Shown here: in pieces, positions 47,000 to 56,291 of the stretch | How the letters are laid out: the number at the start of each line of letters is the position of its first letter | Position numbering within the stretch: position 1 is the first letter of the stretch | NCBI GenBank assembly: GCA_963617485.1 | Contig: CAVEPA010000004.1 | Span: forward strand, 62,001-126,000 | DNA from: UBA1757 sp963617485 | GTDB taxonomy: Bacteria; Bacteroidota; Bacteroidia; Bacteroidales; UBA1402 | Length of the DNA: 64,000 nt | Reading direction: 5' to 3' | Translations under genes and position numbers: made by a program | The notes under the pieces: model-generated | The model's input: the letters and a program-made list of their open reading frames with translations, nothing else | What the model was told of the DNA's origin: nothing | The model's database searches: none

Positions 47000-48484
47000 C
47001 TACTCCACTTCGCAGTCGTTCACAAAGTCGTAGAAAGTATTGCGCATTAAATCGGCCAGCTTCAGCTGATAACTGATGTATGCCGACAAGTGAGTGCTGT
47101 ATGCGTTGTTCAGACGGTCGCGTTCAAGGGCCAAGTCTTGGCTGTCGATGTCGCCGTCGGCATAGCGGGCGCGCGTGATTTCAAAGCTCTTCTCGGCCAC
47201 CTCGATGTTTTTTTCGAGCAGTTGCAGACGTTTAAGGCTGGTATTCACCTCCGCTACCAGGTTGCGCACTTCGCTCTCGATGTTGCGACGTACCTTTTCC
47301 TGCTGATTCTTGGCCTTCTGCAGATTAGCCTCGGCTACCCTCACCTGCGCCTTGTTCTCGCCGAAGTCGAGAATGGGAATGCTGATGGTAAGGCCCACGC
47401 CGTAGTTCTGCGGACGTGCGATATAGTCTTTGGTGACATTGTCGAAAGAAGCACCCAGCTCACCATTGTTGCTCAGCTCGCTCACACCCGATTTCTCGAA
47501 GTAGGCTGTCAGCGAAGCGGAAGGCAGGCCTTGGGCTTTCTGGCGTTTGATGTTCATTTCGCGCAGTTCCAGCTGGATGGCTTGTTCCCTGATTTCCAGA
47601 CGGTTCTTCATGGCTAAGTCGACGGCTTTCTGCGGGTCGATGATGACCGGCTTGTAGTTGAGCATGTCCATGGTCAGGGCCACGCTGTCGCTGATATCCA
47701 AACCAATGAGTTCCTTGAAACTGTTCTCTACCGACTGCTGGTTGATGAGCGATACCTCGAAATTGTTGCGGGCCTCAGCCAAGTCCACTTCCATCTGCAG
47801 GACATCCACCTCTTTGATAAGGCCGGCATCGTGCTTGTGTTTGGCCAGCTGATAGGCTTCCTCCTGACGCTGGAGGTTGGTCTCGGAGAGTTCGCGGCTT
47901 TTCTGCATCTGCAACAGGTTATAGAAGGCACTCATCACATTATATACCAAATCGAGGTCTTCGCGCTTGAGTTGCTTTTGGGTCTGCTCGTAGTTCAAAC
48001 GGGCCTGGCGCATGGACGAGCGCACGTTATTATAGCCGTAGAAAGCATCCAAGGGCTGTTCAAAACCGATGCGCGTATTCATGTTCATCAATCGCTTGGA
48101 ATTGTAAATATCATCGGTATGGCTCAGCGCACCGGTCACATAGATACGGCCGTCGGTAATAAGCGGCTGATTGACACTCAGACTGGTATTATAGGCCAAC
48201 TGGCGCACCGGGAAGTACGACAGACCCGTGGAGTCTTCGAAACTGCGGATGGTTTCGGTATATTGCGGCAGACCGAAGTTCAGGTCGATATGGGTTTTGA
48301 GCCCGGCCAGCGTGGCTTTCATGTCGTATTCCATGATGAGTTTATCCTGCTCCAGATTGAGCATGGAGATACTCTTGTTGCGGGCTATATCGAGGCTCTT
48401 TTCGAGTGTCAGGTAATACACTTCCGAACGGGCTGCCGGCACTAGGGCCAATACAGCAAGAATGGCTAAGATTGACTTTTTCAT
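47000..48484 (-). CDS. TolC-family outer-membrane efflux protein
   Basis: The 494 residues have a signal peptide (MKKSILAILAVLALVPAARS) and the two duplicated helical halves of TolC-type channels (LYNVMSAFYNLLQMQKSREL-like segment near residue 180, and VRRNIESEVRNLVAEVNTSL). GVGLTISIPILDFG is the membrane-strand segment. It is the last gene of the long minus-strand run, so it should form the outer-membrane exit for the MacB-type exporter and adaptors upstream. Confidence 0.92.
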   Translation of the reverse strand: MKKSILAILAVLALVPAARSEVYYLTLEKSLDIARNKSISMLNLEQDKLIMEYDMKATLAGLKTHIDLNFGLPQYTETIRSFEDSTGLSYFPVRQLAYNTSLSVNQPLITDGRIYVTGALSHTDDIYNSKRLMNMNTRIGFEQPLDAFYGYNNVRSSMRQARLNYEQTQKQLKREDLDLVYNVMSAFYNLLQMQKSRELSETNLQRQEEAYQLAKHKHDAGLIKEVDVLQMEVDLAEARNNFEVSLINQQSVENSFKELIGLDISDSVALTMDMLNYKPVIIDPQKAVDLAMKNRLEIREQAIQLELREMNIKRQKAQGLPSASLTAYFEKSGVSELSNNGELGASFDNVTKDYIARPQNYGVGLTISIPILDFGENKAQVRVAEANLQKAKNQQEKVRRNIESEVRNLVAEVNTSLKRLQLLEKNIEVAEKSFEITRARYADGDIDSQDLALERDRLNNAYSTHLSAYISYQLKLADLMRNTFYDFVNDCEVE

Positions 48485-48496
48485 TATCTGATTCTT

Positions 48497-49219
48497 TTAT
48501 CCACGGGTTCTCATAATGGCTTCTTCCACATCATCGGGACGTTCGTTGGCCTGATCGGAAGAGATGACACCGTCCTTGATAAAGATGATACGGCGGCTGT
48601 ACTCGGCCACTTCGCGCTCGTGCGTGATGACGATAAGGGTGTTGCCTTCGCGGTGCAATTGGTCGAAAAGGGCCATGATTTCCACACCGGTCTTGGAATC
48701 GAGGGCACCCGTTGGTTCATCGGCCAGAAGGATGCCCGGATTGGTCACCAGCGCGCGCGCCACGGCCACGCGCTGACGTTGGCCACCGCTCAGTTCCGAG
48801 GGCTTGTGGTCCATACGGTCGGCCAGTGACACCCTTTCCAGTGCGTGAATGGCCCGCTCGCGCCTTTCGGCGCGAGCCACCCCTGCATACAACAACGGCA
48901 GTTCCACGTTCTGCAAGGCCGACATCTTGGGCAAAAGGTTGAAATTCTGGAAGATAAAGCCGATTTCGCGGTTGCGCATGGCCGAAAGCTCATCATCGCT
49001 AAGCTGGCTCACATCACGTCCTCGGAACTTGTAAGTGCCGGAGGTTGGCGTATCCAGACAACCTAGAATATTCATCAAAGTGGATTTCCCCGAACCTGAA
49101 GGGCCCATAATAGCCACATATTCGTTGGTATCTATGCTGAGGTCGATACCGTTCAAGGCAGGAACCAAAAGGTCGCCTATCTCGTACTTCTTGTATAAGT
49201 TATTGATTTCTATCAACAT
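48497..49219 (-). CDS. MacB-type ABC transporter ATP-binding protein
   Basis: A 240-residue cytoplasmic ATPase. Walker A is GPSGSGKST near residue 39, the signature is LSGGQRQRVAVARAL, and Walker B is ILLADEPTGALD, the MacB/LolD subgroup motif. Partners are the permease 11 nt upstream and TolC 12 nt downstream. Unlike E. coli MacB, the ATPase and membrane domains are separate proteins. Confidence 0.94.
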   Translation of the reverse strand: MLIEINNLYKKYEIGDLLVPALNGIDLSIDTNEYVAIMGPSGSGKSTLMNILGCLDTPTSGTYKFRGRDVSQLSDDELSAMRNREIGFIFQNFNLLPKMSALQNVELPLLYAGVARAERRERAIHALERVSLADRMDHKPSELSGGQRQRVAVARALVTNPGILLADEPTGALDSKTGVEIMALFDQLHREGNTLIVITHEREVAEYSRRIIFIKDGVISSDQANERPDDVEEAIMRTRG

Positions 49220-49230
49220 AATACCCCAAT

Positions 49231-50469
49231 TTATTCGTAGCGTATAGATTCAATGGGCGAAAGGTCGGCGGCCTTGCGTGCCGGCAGGTAGCCGAAGCTG
49301 ACCCCCACAATCACCGAGAAGGTGAAGGCCACAAAGACCGAATACAACTGCACGAAGGTGCTGACATTGGTAAAAGCGTTGATGCCCCAGGAAAGTCCCA
49401 AACCCAGCACTATGCCTATCAGACCGCCCGTGATACTGATGGTGACGGCCTCGATGACAAACTGGCTCATAATGTCCGATTTGCGGGCCCCGATGGCACG
49501 GCGTATGCCTATTTCACGCGTGCGTTCCATAACGGTGGCCAACATGATGTTCATGATGCCGATACCGCCCACCAGCAGCGAGATGGCCGCAATGGCACCC
49601 AGCAAAAGGTCGTAAATGCGGCGCTCGTTCTCTTCCTGTTTGAGCAGTTCGTAAGGAATGACGATGGTGTAGTCTTGGTTGTTGAAATGATGTTTGTCCA
49701 GCACCTGACGCATCAGCTCGGCCGAGGCGAGCAGATGCTTGGAATCGCTCAACTTGACGGTAATCTGCTTGATTTCGCTGGCCAATTGGTTATCCTTGGT
49801 AAAACGGCGGTTGAAGGTACTGAGCGGAACGTAGACATCCTGGTTGAGGTCGCGCGAGGCCAGTTCGCCCACCGTTTCGGTAAAGACAGCCTTCGAGGCC
49901 ATCACGCCTATCACTTCCAGCCACTGGTCTTCCACCTTAATCTGCTGACCGATAGGATCGGCATTGGCGAAAAATTCCTTGGCGATACCGGCACCCAGCA
50001 CACAGACCCTCATGCTGGCATCGTACTGTTCCTGCGTGATGAAACGTCCCTGAGACACTTCGTAATTGAGAATATCGATAAACGCAGGCGTTACGCCTAT
50101 CAAGGTCGATTTGCAACTGAGGTCGGCACGCTGCGATTCCACTTCGCGTTCGGCCTGGGGAGCCACATCGGTCACTTCAGGCAGGAGTTGTTTGATAGAT
50201 TCGGCATCGGTCAGGCTCAGGCCCTGCGAGAATTTGGCCCGGACTTCTTCCAGTTCATCATCGCTCATCTGGCGTTCACGCACGATGATATTGGTCACGC
50301 CCAAATCCTGATATTTGGCAATGGCTTCGCGTTTCGCACCTTCGCCGATGGACAGCATGGCGATGACCGAGGCCACCCCGAAGATGATGCCCAGCATCGT
50401 CAAAAAGGAGCGGAACTTATGGTCCAGCAAGGCATGGACCGCTATTCTGAAAATCTCATCTATCTGCAT
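49231..50469 (-). CDS. MacB-type ABC transporter permease
   Basis: The 412-residue inner-membrane protein has one N-terminal helix (FLTMLGIIFGVASVIAMLSI), a large periplasmic domain and three C-terminal helices including GGIGIMNIMLATVMERTREIG; this is the MacB layout. The HlyD-type adaptor gene before it overlaps its start by 14 nt. The substrate is unknown; MacB relatives move peptides, lipoproteins or toxins. Confidence 0.93.
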   Translation of the reverse strand: MQIDEIFRIAVHALLDHKFRSFLTMLGIIFGVASVIAMLSIGEGAKREAIAKYQDLGVTNIIVRERQMSDDELEEVRAKFSQGLSLTDAESIKQLLPEVTDVAPQAEREVESQRADLSCKSTLIGVTPAFIDILNYEVSQGRFITQEQYDASMRVCVLGAGIAKEFFANADPIGQQIKVEDQWLEVIGVMASKAVFTETVGELASRDLNQDVYVPLSTFNRRFTKDNQLASEIKQITVKLSDSKHLLASAELMRQVLDKHHFNNQDYTIVIPYELLKQEENERRIYDLLLGAIAAISLLVGGIGIMNIMLATVMERTREIGIRRAIGARKSDIMSQFVIEAVTISITGGLIGIVLGLGLSWGINAFTNVSTFVQLYSVFVAFTFSVIVGVSFGYLPARKAADLSPIESIRYE

Positions 50470-51673
50470 CTTCTGACTGTTTGATTTCTACGGGATATAC
50501 CGACTGACCGGGGTGCAGGCCCTCGCCTTCCACTACGCTGTAATTGGTGTTGCGTGCCACCAGTCGCACAGGCAGGTCGGTTTTCTGACCCAGCAACTGC
50601 GACACCCGCACATAATATTGTTTGTCCTGGCGCCATACACATTCGTTGGGAACATAAAGCACATCCTTCAAGTCTTGGGATATCATTTCACAGCTGACGG
50701 TCATACCTGGCTTGAGGCGCAAATCGCTGGAATCCAGTTTGACGGTAACATCGAACACCTTGCGGTAGTCGCTCGTATTGCTGGTATGGCAAAGAATGCC
50801 GATTTTCTCCACCTTGGCGCTGAAAGCCAGTTCGGGCATCGCATCCATGCGCACCACCACCGGCATACCTTCGTACACTTTGGCGCGGTCTATTTCGTTG
50901 ATGGTCGTCTTTACCTTCATCCAAGTCATATCAGGCACGCTGCCGTAGGAGTTGCCCACCTGCACTTCGTCGCCCAACTGCAGCTGAGGGCCGCGTCCAC
51001 GGCGTTTGTTTGCCACTTGGAACACACCGTCTATGGGCGTGCGGATGGTCAACTTAGGCAAGACTTCGTAGCCCATATTCACCATGGCCTCGGCCTGTTG
51101 CACCTCAATCTGCTTTATTTTCTCGTTGTTGGCGGCCACCACTTTGGTGTATTCGATATTGCGCTTGGCCTTTTCGTAATTAATTTCCGCTTGACGGAAC
51201 TGCAACTCGCTGATATGACGGTTTCGTTCCGTTTCAAACTGGGCGCTGGTCAGTCGCAGCTTGCGCATATTGAAGTCGGCCTCCTGCTGTTTTTTCTGGG
51301 CATCCAGGCTCTTGGCTTCGATTTCGTTGTTCACCTTGAGCTGCTCGAGGGCGGCCCTTTCACTTTCGAGGGTAGTTTCGCGCTCCACGATAAATTGCTT
51401 CACACTGCTGGGATCGAACTGCATGATGGAATCGCCGGTGTGTACCTGTGTGCCGTGGTCGAGCATGCCGATAATCTTGAAACTGTACCAATAACGGCCA
51501 AAACGCGGCATGACGAAGGTCTTGGTATCGGCCGTCACCAACTCGCCCGATTCGGTAACACTGCTGCGAAAATCACCCTGTTGCACTTTCATCACAATGG
51601 CATCTTCACCGCTTCGGCTACAAGCTGTGCAAAGCAGCGTCAATGCCACAAGACCAAGACTGAAACTTTTCAT
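50456..51673 (-). CDS. HlyD/RND-type periplasmic adaptor lipoprotein (third of three)
   Basis: The 405 residues start with a lipoprotein signal; the lipobox is LCTAC near residue 18. A membrane-fusion layout follows: a lipoyl-like half near 45-95, a coiled coil (residues about 105-200), the second half (LPKLTIRTPIDGVFQ near 205) and beta-barrel domains (GMPVVVRMDAM, LKPGMTVSCEM). It overlaps the permease gene by 14 nt and the upstream adaptor by 4 nt. Confidence 0.9.
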   Translation of the reverse strand: MKSFSLGLVALTLLCTACSRSGEDAIVMKVQQGDFRSSVTESGELVTADTKTFVMPRFGRYWYSFKIIGMLDHGTQVHTGDSIMQFDPSSVKQFIVERETTLESERAALEQLKVNNEIEAKSLDAQKKQQEADFNMRKLRLTSAQFETERNRHISELQFRQAEINYEKAKRNIEYTKVVAANNEKIKQIEVQQAEAMVNMGYEVLPKLTIRTPIDGVFQVANKRRGRGPQLQLGDEVQVGNSYGSVPDMTWMKVKTTINEIDRAKVYEGMPVVVRMDAMPELAFSAKVEKIGILCHTSNTSDYRKVFDVTVKLDSSDLRLKPGMTVSCEMISQDLKDVLYVPNECVWRQDKQYYVRVSQLLGQKTDLPVRLVARNTNYSVVEGEGLHPGQSVYPVEIKQSEDADR

Positions 51674-52932
51674 TGTTTTTCCTCCTCGGTCTGTTTGGTT
51701 TCCTTGCTTTCGAAAGGATAAATCAAGGCCACCTGCTCTTTGGGTTCTAGCCCTTCGGTAACAATGACATAGTCGGTATTGCGCTGACCCAGTTGCACTT
51801 GCTTGCTATGGAAGCCGGAAGCCGTCTTCAGATACACCACATCATGACCGTCTTCTTGGAAAACTGCGGTTTGCGGTATAAAAATCTGATTGGGAATCTC
51901 GTCCACGATAATACGGCAGCTCACCGTCAGACCGGGCATCAACTCAGGACTCTTGTCTTTGCTCTGGTTGACAGGCGAAGTCACCAGCACATCCACAGGG
52001 AAAACCTTGATTTTGGAATTCTTGGTTTTGCTAACGGCCAGATTGGCGATGGTCTGCACCTCGCCCATATAGGTGGAATCGGCAAAGGCATCGGGCGTTA
52101 TCAGCACCTTCTGTCCGAGACGCAGCTTGGAAATATCCACCTCGTTCACCTTCATTTCGGCCTTCATTTCGCGCAGGTTGGGCAGTTCTATCATCTGCTG
52201 TCCCGACCATACCGACTCGCCTTCTTGATATTTTGCCTGAGTGGAATAGTTGTTACGGATAATGACAATTCCGGCCGATGGTGCTGTCACCACCAGACTC
52301 TGCAAAGTGGTGCGGGCATCTTCCAGTTCCTGCTCCGACTGTTTGATATTCAGCTGTTTCTGGTAAAGTTCTTCCTTTTGCGTGCGGCGCGTATTTTCTA
52401 TCTGTTCCTTGGCCTGCTGCAAAGAAATTTCGGCCTGCTCCAGACTGAGTTGTATCTCTTGTTTCTTGATATCCGCCTCGTATTGGGCCGATTCCAAGTT
52501 CAAGCGCGTGATTTCCAGCGAAATCTCACTCACTTCATAGTCGGAAATCTGACCTTCGAGCGCATTCTCGTGCTGAGCCTTGATTTTTTCCAGCTCGGCA
52601 TAACTCAGTTCCAGACGCTGTTGGGCATCGACGATGGCCTTGCGCACCTCGCTGGCATCAAAGGTCATCAGCGTGTCGCCCTTTTCAACGGCAGAACCGT
52701 CTTCGATAAGGGTGGCTATCTTGAGGTTGTTGCCATAGCGCCACGAAACTTCGGGCGAAGAAATGATGAGCGACTGGGTAGCCTGTATTTCACCCTCTTC
52801 GTATAGGTCGATGTAGAAGGTTCCCTGACGCACTTCCGCTACCGGAATCACAACGTCCTTGCCTCGTTTGGAGGAGCAGGACACCAACATCAGGGCCAGG
52901 CAGAGCCAACTTAGCGTTTTCTTATACCGCAT
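51670..52932 (-). CDS. HlyD/RND-type periplasmic adaptor lipoprotein (second of three)
   Basis: The 420-residue adaptor has the lipobox LMLVSC near residue 19. Its coiled coil (residues about 100-210) is longer and richer in Glu and Gln than that of its neighbours. SLVVTAPSAGIVII closes the lipoyl-like domain and LMPGLTVSCRI lies in the beta-barrel region. It overlaps the third adaptor gene by 4 nt and begins 1 nt after the first. It is not a close copy of either. Confidence 0.9.
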   Translation of the reverse strand: MRYKKTLSWLCLALMLVSCSSKRGKDVVIPVAEVRQGTFYIDLYEEGEIQATQSLIISSPEVSWRYGNNLKIATLIEDGSAVEKGDTLMTFDASEVRKAIVDAQQRLELSYAELEKIKAQHENALEGQISDYEVSEISLEITRLNLESAQYEADIKKQEIQLSLEQAEISLQQAKEQIENTRRTQKEELYQKQLNIKQSEQELEDARTTLQSLVVTAPSAGIVIIRNNYSTQAKYQEGESVWSGQQMIELPNLREMKAEMKVNEVDISKLRLGQKVLITPDAFADSTYMGEVQTIANLAVSKTKNSKIKVFPVDVLVTSPVNQSKDKSPELMPGLTVSCRIIVDEIPNQIFIPQTAVFQEDGHDVVYLKTASGFHSKQVQLGQRNTDYVIVTEGLEPKEQVALIYPFESKETKQTEEEKQ

Positions 52933-52933
52933 A

Positions 52934-54148
52934 TCAGTGTAGATTGATAATATGATTGTCAGCAGGTTTGATAAGCGCCACCTCGTCCCCTTCCTGCAGT
53001 CCTTGGCTCAGAACCACTTCGAAAGGCGACTGGGAAGCCACACTCACCTGTTGACGTCTGTATTTGTTATGTTCTTGCTTTACGTACACCACACGCGCAC
53101 TGTCTTCCTCAAACACAGCCACCAAAGGCAGCATCAGCGTATCGGGAATATGGCGCAGACAAACTTGGCATTGGGCCGTCATCTCAGGCATAGGAACTTC
53201 GGTGCAGGAGTCGATACTGGCCGTCACGTCGAAGACCTGCAGCGAAGAGCCCTTGACAAGCTGCCGTCCGACGGGAGTCTTGGACAGTATCTTGCCGCTG
53301 GCCGTCCACTGGGGCTGACCCGGGAAACGATAACTCACCTCCTGGCCTTTGTCGATGCGCTTCACATCCTGCTCGGACACCTGCATCTGCACGTAACGTC
53401 CATCGTCTGTAACTATGCGCCCCACCATACGGGCGACGTACTCACCGGGGAGGATTTTGCGAGACTCGTCATCGCGGCTGGTGGCCAGGAGTATCATGCC
53501 GTCGGCCGGAGCCCTGACAACAGCTCCTTTCAGCACTTGGGAATAGCGCTGTTCCAATTCTTCGTACTGGCGCAACTCCATTTCGAGCCGTTTGAGTTCG
53601 GCCTCGTTCACCACTTTGGTCGTGGCCAGCTGACGGTCGAGCTTGGCTTGTTCTATGGCATTCTTGCGCAAGTTGAGTTCGGCAATCTTGCGTTGTGTGG
53701 GCGAGTAGTAGGCCAACTGCAGAGAATCCAGACGCGAAAGGCGGGCCTGCAACTCGTTGCTCTTGGCCTTGGCCTCCAGCTCGGCATATTGCGAATTGAG
53801 CCTGGCAACACCCGCTTGATAGGAAAGCTTTCCCGATTCAATGGTCAACAATATCTGCTCGCGGTATTGCAAGAACTCGGAACTGTCCAGCACACATACC
53901 ACATCGCCTTCGTGTACGTAAGTACCATCGTCCACCACCCACTGGATAACCGTCCAAGCATTGTCATCACGCACCGGGACAAGTACGGAGGCATTGGGCT
54001 GCACCTGACCTTCTACCTGCAAGCGATGATAGAAATCGCCACGGTAGACTTTGGCAGTATACAACTGGCTGTCGGAGGTCTGGCAAGAACTCATCAAAAG
54101 CAGTGTCAGGCCCAGGAGTATTCCAAGAGAACGGGACATACAACGCAT
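52934..54148 (-). CDS. HlyD/RND-type periplasmic adaptor lipoprotein (first of three)
   Basis: The 404 residues have a lipobox (LLMSSC near residue 22), then a membrane-fusion fold: VEGQVQPNASVLVP near 46, a coiled coil, KGAVVRAPADGMILL near 215 and barrel domains. A second ATG three codons in is also possible. It follows the GT4 gene by 6 nt, so exporter and sugar genes are in one transcript. Confidence 0.89.
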   Translation of the reverse strand: MRCMSRSLGILLGLTLLLMSSCQTSDSQLYTAKVYRGDFYHRLQVEGQVQPNASVLVPVRDDNAWTVIQWVVDDGTYVHEGDVVCVLDSSEFLQYREQILLTIESGKLSYQAGVARLNSQYAELEAKAKSNELQARLSRLDSLQLAYYSPTQRKIAELNLRKNAIEQAKLDRQLATTKVVNEAELKRLEMELRQYEELEQRYSQVLKGAVVRAPADGMILLATSRDDESRKILPGEYVARMVGRIVTDDGRYVQMQVSEQDVKRIDKGQEVSYRFPGQPQWTASGKILSKTPVGRQLVKGSSLQVFDVTASIDSCTEVPMPEMTAQCQVCLRHIPDTLMLPLVAVFEEDSARVVYVKQEHNKYRRQQVSVASQSPFEVVLSQGLQEGDEVALIKPADNHIINLH

Positions 54149-54154
54149 CAGCTA

Positions 54155-55327
54155 TCAACATTCATCGAAAAGACGCAGCCACAAAGGCAGCACCTTGTCC
54201 ATGCTGTAGTTTTGCATATGCAGACGGGCCGCTTGCGACATAGCGGCACGCAAGTCGTCATCCTGGCAAATCTGCAACAAAGCTTGGGCGTAAGCCTGCT
54301 CATCGCGGGCTGGCACCAGCAATCCCGTTTTGCCCTGTTGCAGCATTTCGCTTATCATCTCGTTCAGTTCGAAAGCCACCGGCACAATACCCGCCTGCTG
54401 AGCTTCCATCAGGCCAAGACCCTGAGCTTCCGTGCGCGAGGTCAGGGCAAAGACCGAAGCCTCGGCATAGATGCTGTCGTCGTTAAGGGAGGGCAGGAAC
54501 TGAACGTTCTGCAGCGACAGGCGACGCGCCAGTCGCTGCAGCTTGGCCCTGTCCGGACCGTCGCCACGCAAATGCAGCTGCCAGTCGGGCAATTGCTGCT
54601 GCACCTTGGCCCATACGCGCAACAAAGTATCCACGCCCTTGTCGGCGCACGACAGCCGACCGGCATAAAGCACGAATTTTTCGCCCTTGCTTACAACACT
54701 TGACGTGCCCACCGGATTGGGAATGGCGCATACCTTGCGGCGCAACCCTATCTGCTTGTCGGAAGGCAAGAGCGAAAGAATCTTTTCCCTATACGAAGGA
54801 TGCAACACCACATAAGCGGCAGCCTGGGTTATTTCGTCCATCAACATCTGCACCACTTTTTTGTCGGACTTTCCCGGGCAGAGGCGCACGTAGGCACAGC
54901 GCAAATCCGACTTCCAGCGCGAGAGCCGCCAAGCCTGCCGTGGCAAAGGCATACGTCGGCGGCGCTGGAACAACCACGACGGTTCGGCATGCAGCACATT
55001 GATTACCTTATGCTTTTCCGAACCGTTAAAGCGCTGGTATATCAGCGATTCCACACCCTGATTCAGCACGATGTCGATAGACTTGTGTACGATATACTGA
55101 TACAGAAAATCGGAATTATCGCGCGAATGAAGATTCTCCTTGTCGGGCAGATAGACAAGCTCGAAAGGGAAAGACTCGGGCAGTTCACAATCGGCAGCGG
55201 ATTTCCAAGCGGCGAAGAAGACTTCGTGTCCTGCCTCGCGCAAAGCGAAAGACAGTTGCAGACTCTGTTTCTGAACTCCTCCCAACGAAGGGAAGGTGCT
55301 GAGCAACATCAGTATTTTGTGTGTCAT
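54155..55327 (-). CDS. GT4-family glycosyltransferase
   Basis: A GT-B-fold retaining transferase of 390 residues. The N-terminal motif LLSTFPSLGGVQKQSLQLS is the acceptor-side loop. VLYAGRLSCADKGVDTLL and SRTEAQGLGLMEAQQAG (the EX7E motif) mark the sugar-nucleotide domain. The donor and acceptor are unknown; with the flippase and GT2 gene next to it, a role in a surface glycan is likely. Confidence 0.9.
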   Translation of the reverse strand: MTHKILMLLSTFPSLGGVQKQSLQLSFALREAGHEVFFAAWKSAADCELPESFPFELVYLPDKENLHSRDNSDFLYQYIVHKSIDIVLNQGVESLIYQRFNGSEKHKVINVLHAEPSWLFQRRRRMPLPRQAWRLSRWKSDLRCAYVRLCPGKSDKKVVQMLMDEITQAAAYVVLHPSYREKILSLLPSDKQIGLRRKVCAIPNPVGTSSVVSKGEKFVLYAGRLSCADKGVDTLLRVWAKVQQQLPDWQLHLRGDGPDRAKLQRLARRLSLQNVQFLPSLNDDSIYAEASVFALTSRTEAQGLGLMEAQQAGIVPVAFELNEMISEMLQQGKTGLLVPARDEQAYAQALLQICQDDDLRAAMSQAARLHMQNYSMDKVLPLWLRLFDEC

Positions 55328-55333
55328 ATTTTA

Positions 55334-56290
55334 CTAAGATAGGAATAGGGTCAACAGATATTTGATGACATCTTTGGGACGGCGTCGATAACCGGCTTTC
55401 CGCCAAAAATGATATATTTCCTTGGCGAAGTCTTCATTACGCGTCTTGTAGGCATAATGCAGCTCGTCACGCAGATTTTTCTTCATGAAGGTCTTGATAG
55501 AGCGACGGCTCAAGCCCAGCTCCATGGCGATGCGGTAGCTCTGGCGGGCACAATCCCAGATAAAACGATGTTTCTTGCCCAAATCTTTGCTGTGGCTCAC
55601 CGACTCGTCCAACTGACGATAGGCCAGATGTTCGTAAGGCAGGTAACAGGCCGGCCCGGCCATAAGGAGCGCTGCCGTCACCGTCAGGTCTTCGGCCACA
55701 ACGGCGGCTCCGGTAAAAACCGTTGGATGTTCGCGATAGGCCTGCAAGACGATATCCTTGCGGTAGCAGGAGGCCGAGAGCACAATTTCGGGCATAAACT
55801 GTTTGGACAGGAAACGCGCCACGGTGGCGGGTCCGTAATCGTTGCGCCGGTAGATGCCGCTCGTGAACAGCTGCTCGGTTGGGGCAAACTCTTGGGCATT
55901 CTGCAACCAGACCTTCCATTGCGAATAGACAATGCTCACATCGGGGTGCGCACGGAAAGCGTCCACTTCGCGCTGCAACTTATGGGAGTCTATCCAGAAA
56001 TCGTCACCGGCACAATCGGCAATATAGTCGCCCTGTGCCATTTGTACGCAGTCGAAATAATTGCGACACAGACCCTTGTTGCAGTCATTGAGCTGCAAGA
56101 CTATCTTGTTGGAATAAATGTGCTGGTATTGCTGGCAGATACGGGGCGTATCGTCGCTGGAGGCATCATCGGCCAAAATAATTTCGTAATCGAAATCACA
56201 GTCCTGCGCCAGAACCGATTCTATTGCCTGCGCAACGAAATCTTCCTGGTTATAGCAGAGCAATATCACAGAAACCAAAGGCTTGCCCAT
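55334..56290 (-). CDS. GT2-family glycosyltransferase
   Basis: An inverting GT-A-fold transferase of 318 residues. VSVILLCYNQEDFVAQAIES near residue 6, the nucleotide-binding LADDASSDDT near 39, and CAGDDFWID (the DXD equivalent) near 93 are clear. Predicted to be cytoplasmic and to add a sugar to a lipid-linked glycan. It begins 1 nt after the flippase gene ends, and ends 6 nt before GT4. Confidence 0.91.
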   Translation of the reverse strand: MGKPLVSVILLCYNQEDFVAQAIESVLAQDCDFDYEIILADDASSDDTPRICQQYQHIYSNKIVLQLNDCNKGLCRNYFDCVQMAQGDYIADCAGDDFWIDSHKLQREVDAFRAHPDVSIVYSQWKVWLQNAQEFAPTEQLFTSGIYRRNDYGPATVARFLSKQFMPEIVLSASCYRKDIVLQAYREHPTVFTGAAVVAEDLTVTAALLMAGPACYLPYEHLAYRQLDESVSHSKDLGKKHRFIWDCARQSYRIAMELGLSRRSIKTFMKKNLRDELHYAYKTRNEDFAKEIYHFWRKAGYRRRPKDVIKYLLTLFLS

Positions 56291-56291
56291 A

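Noticed and set aside
48497..50469. Possibility that the ABC pair is the lipoprotein exporter LolCDE
   Set aside because: The adjacent adaptors and TolC-like protein fit a MacB tripartite exporter, and LolCDE has no TolC or HlyD partner.
50513..54703. Three long plus-strand frames opposite the adaptor genes
   Set aside because: Each mirrors an adaptor with lipobox and fold motifs; none has a signal, domain or promoter.
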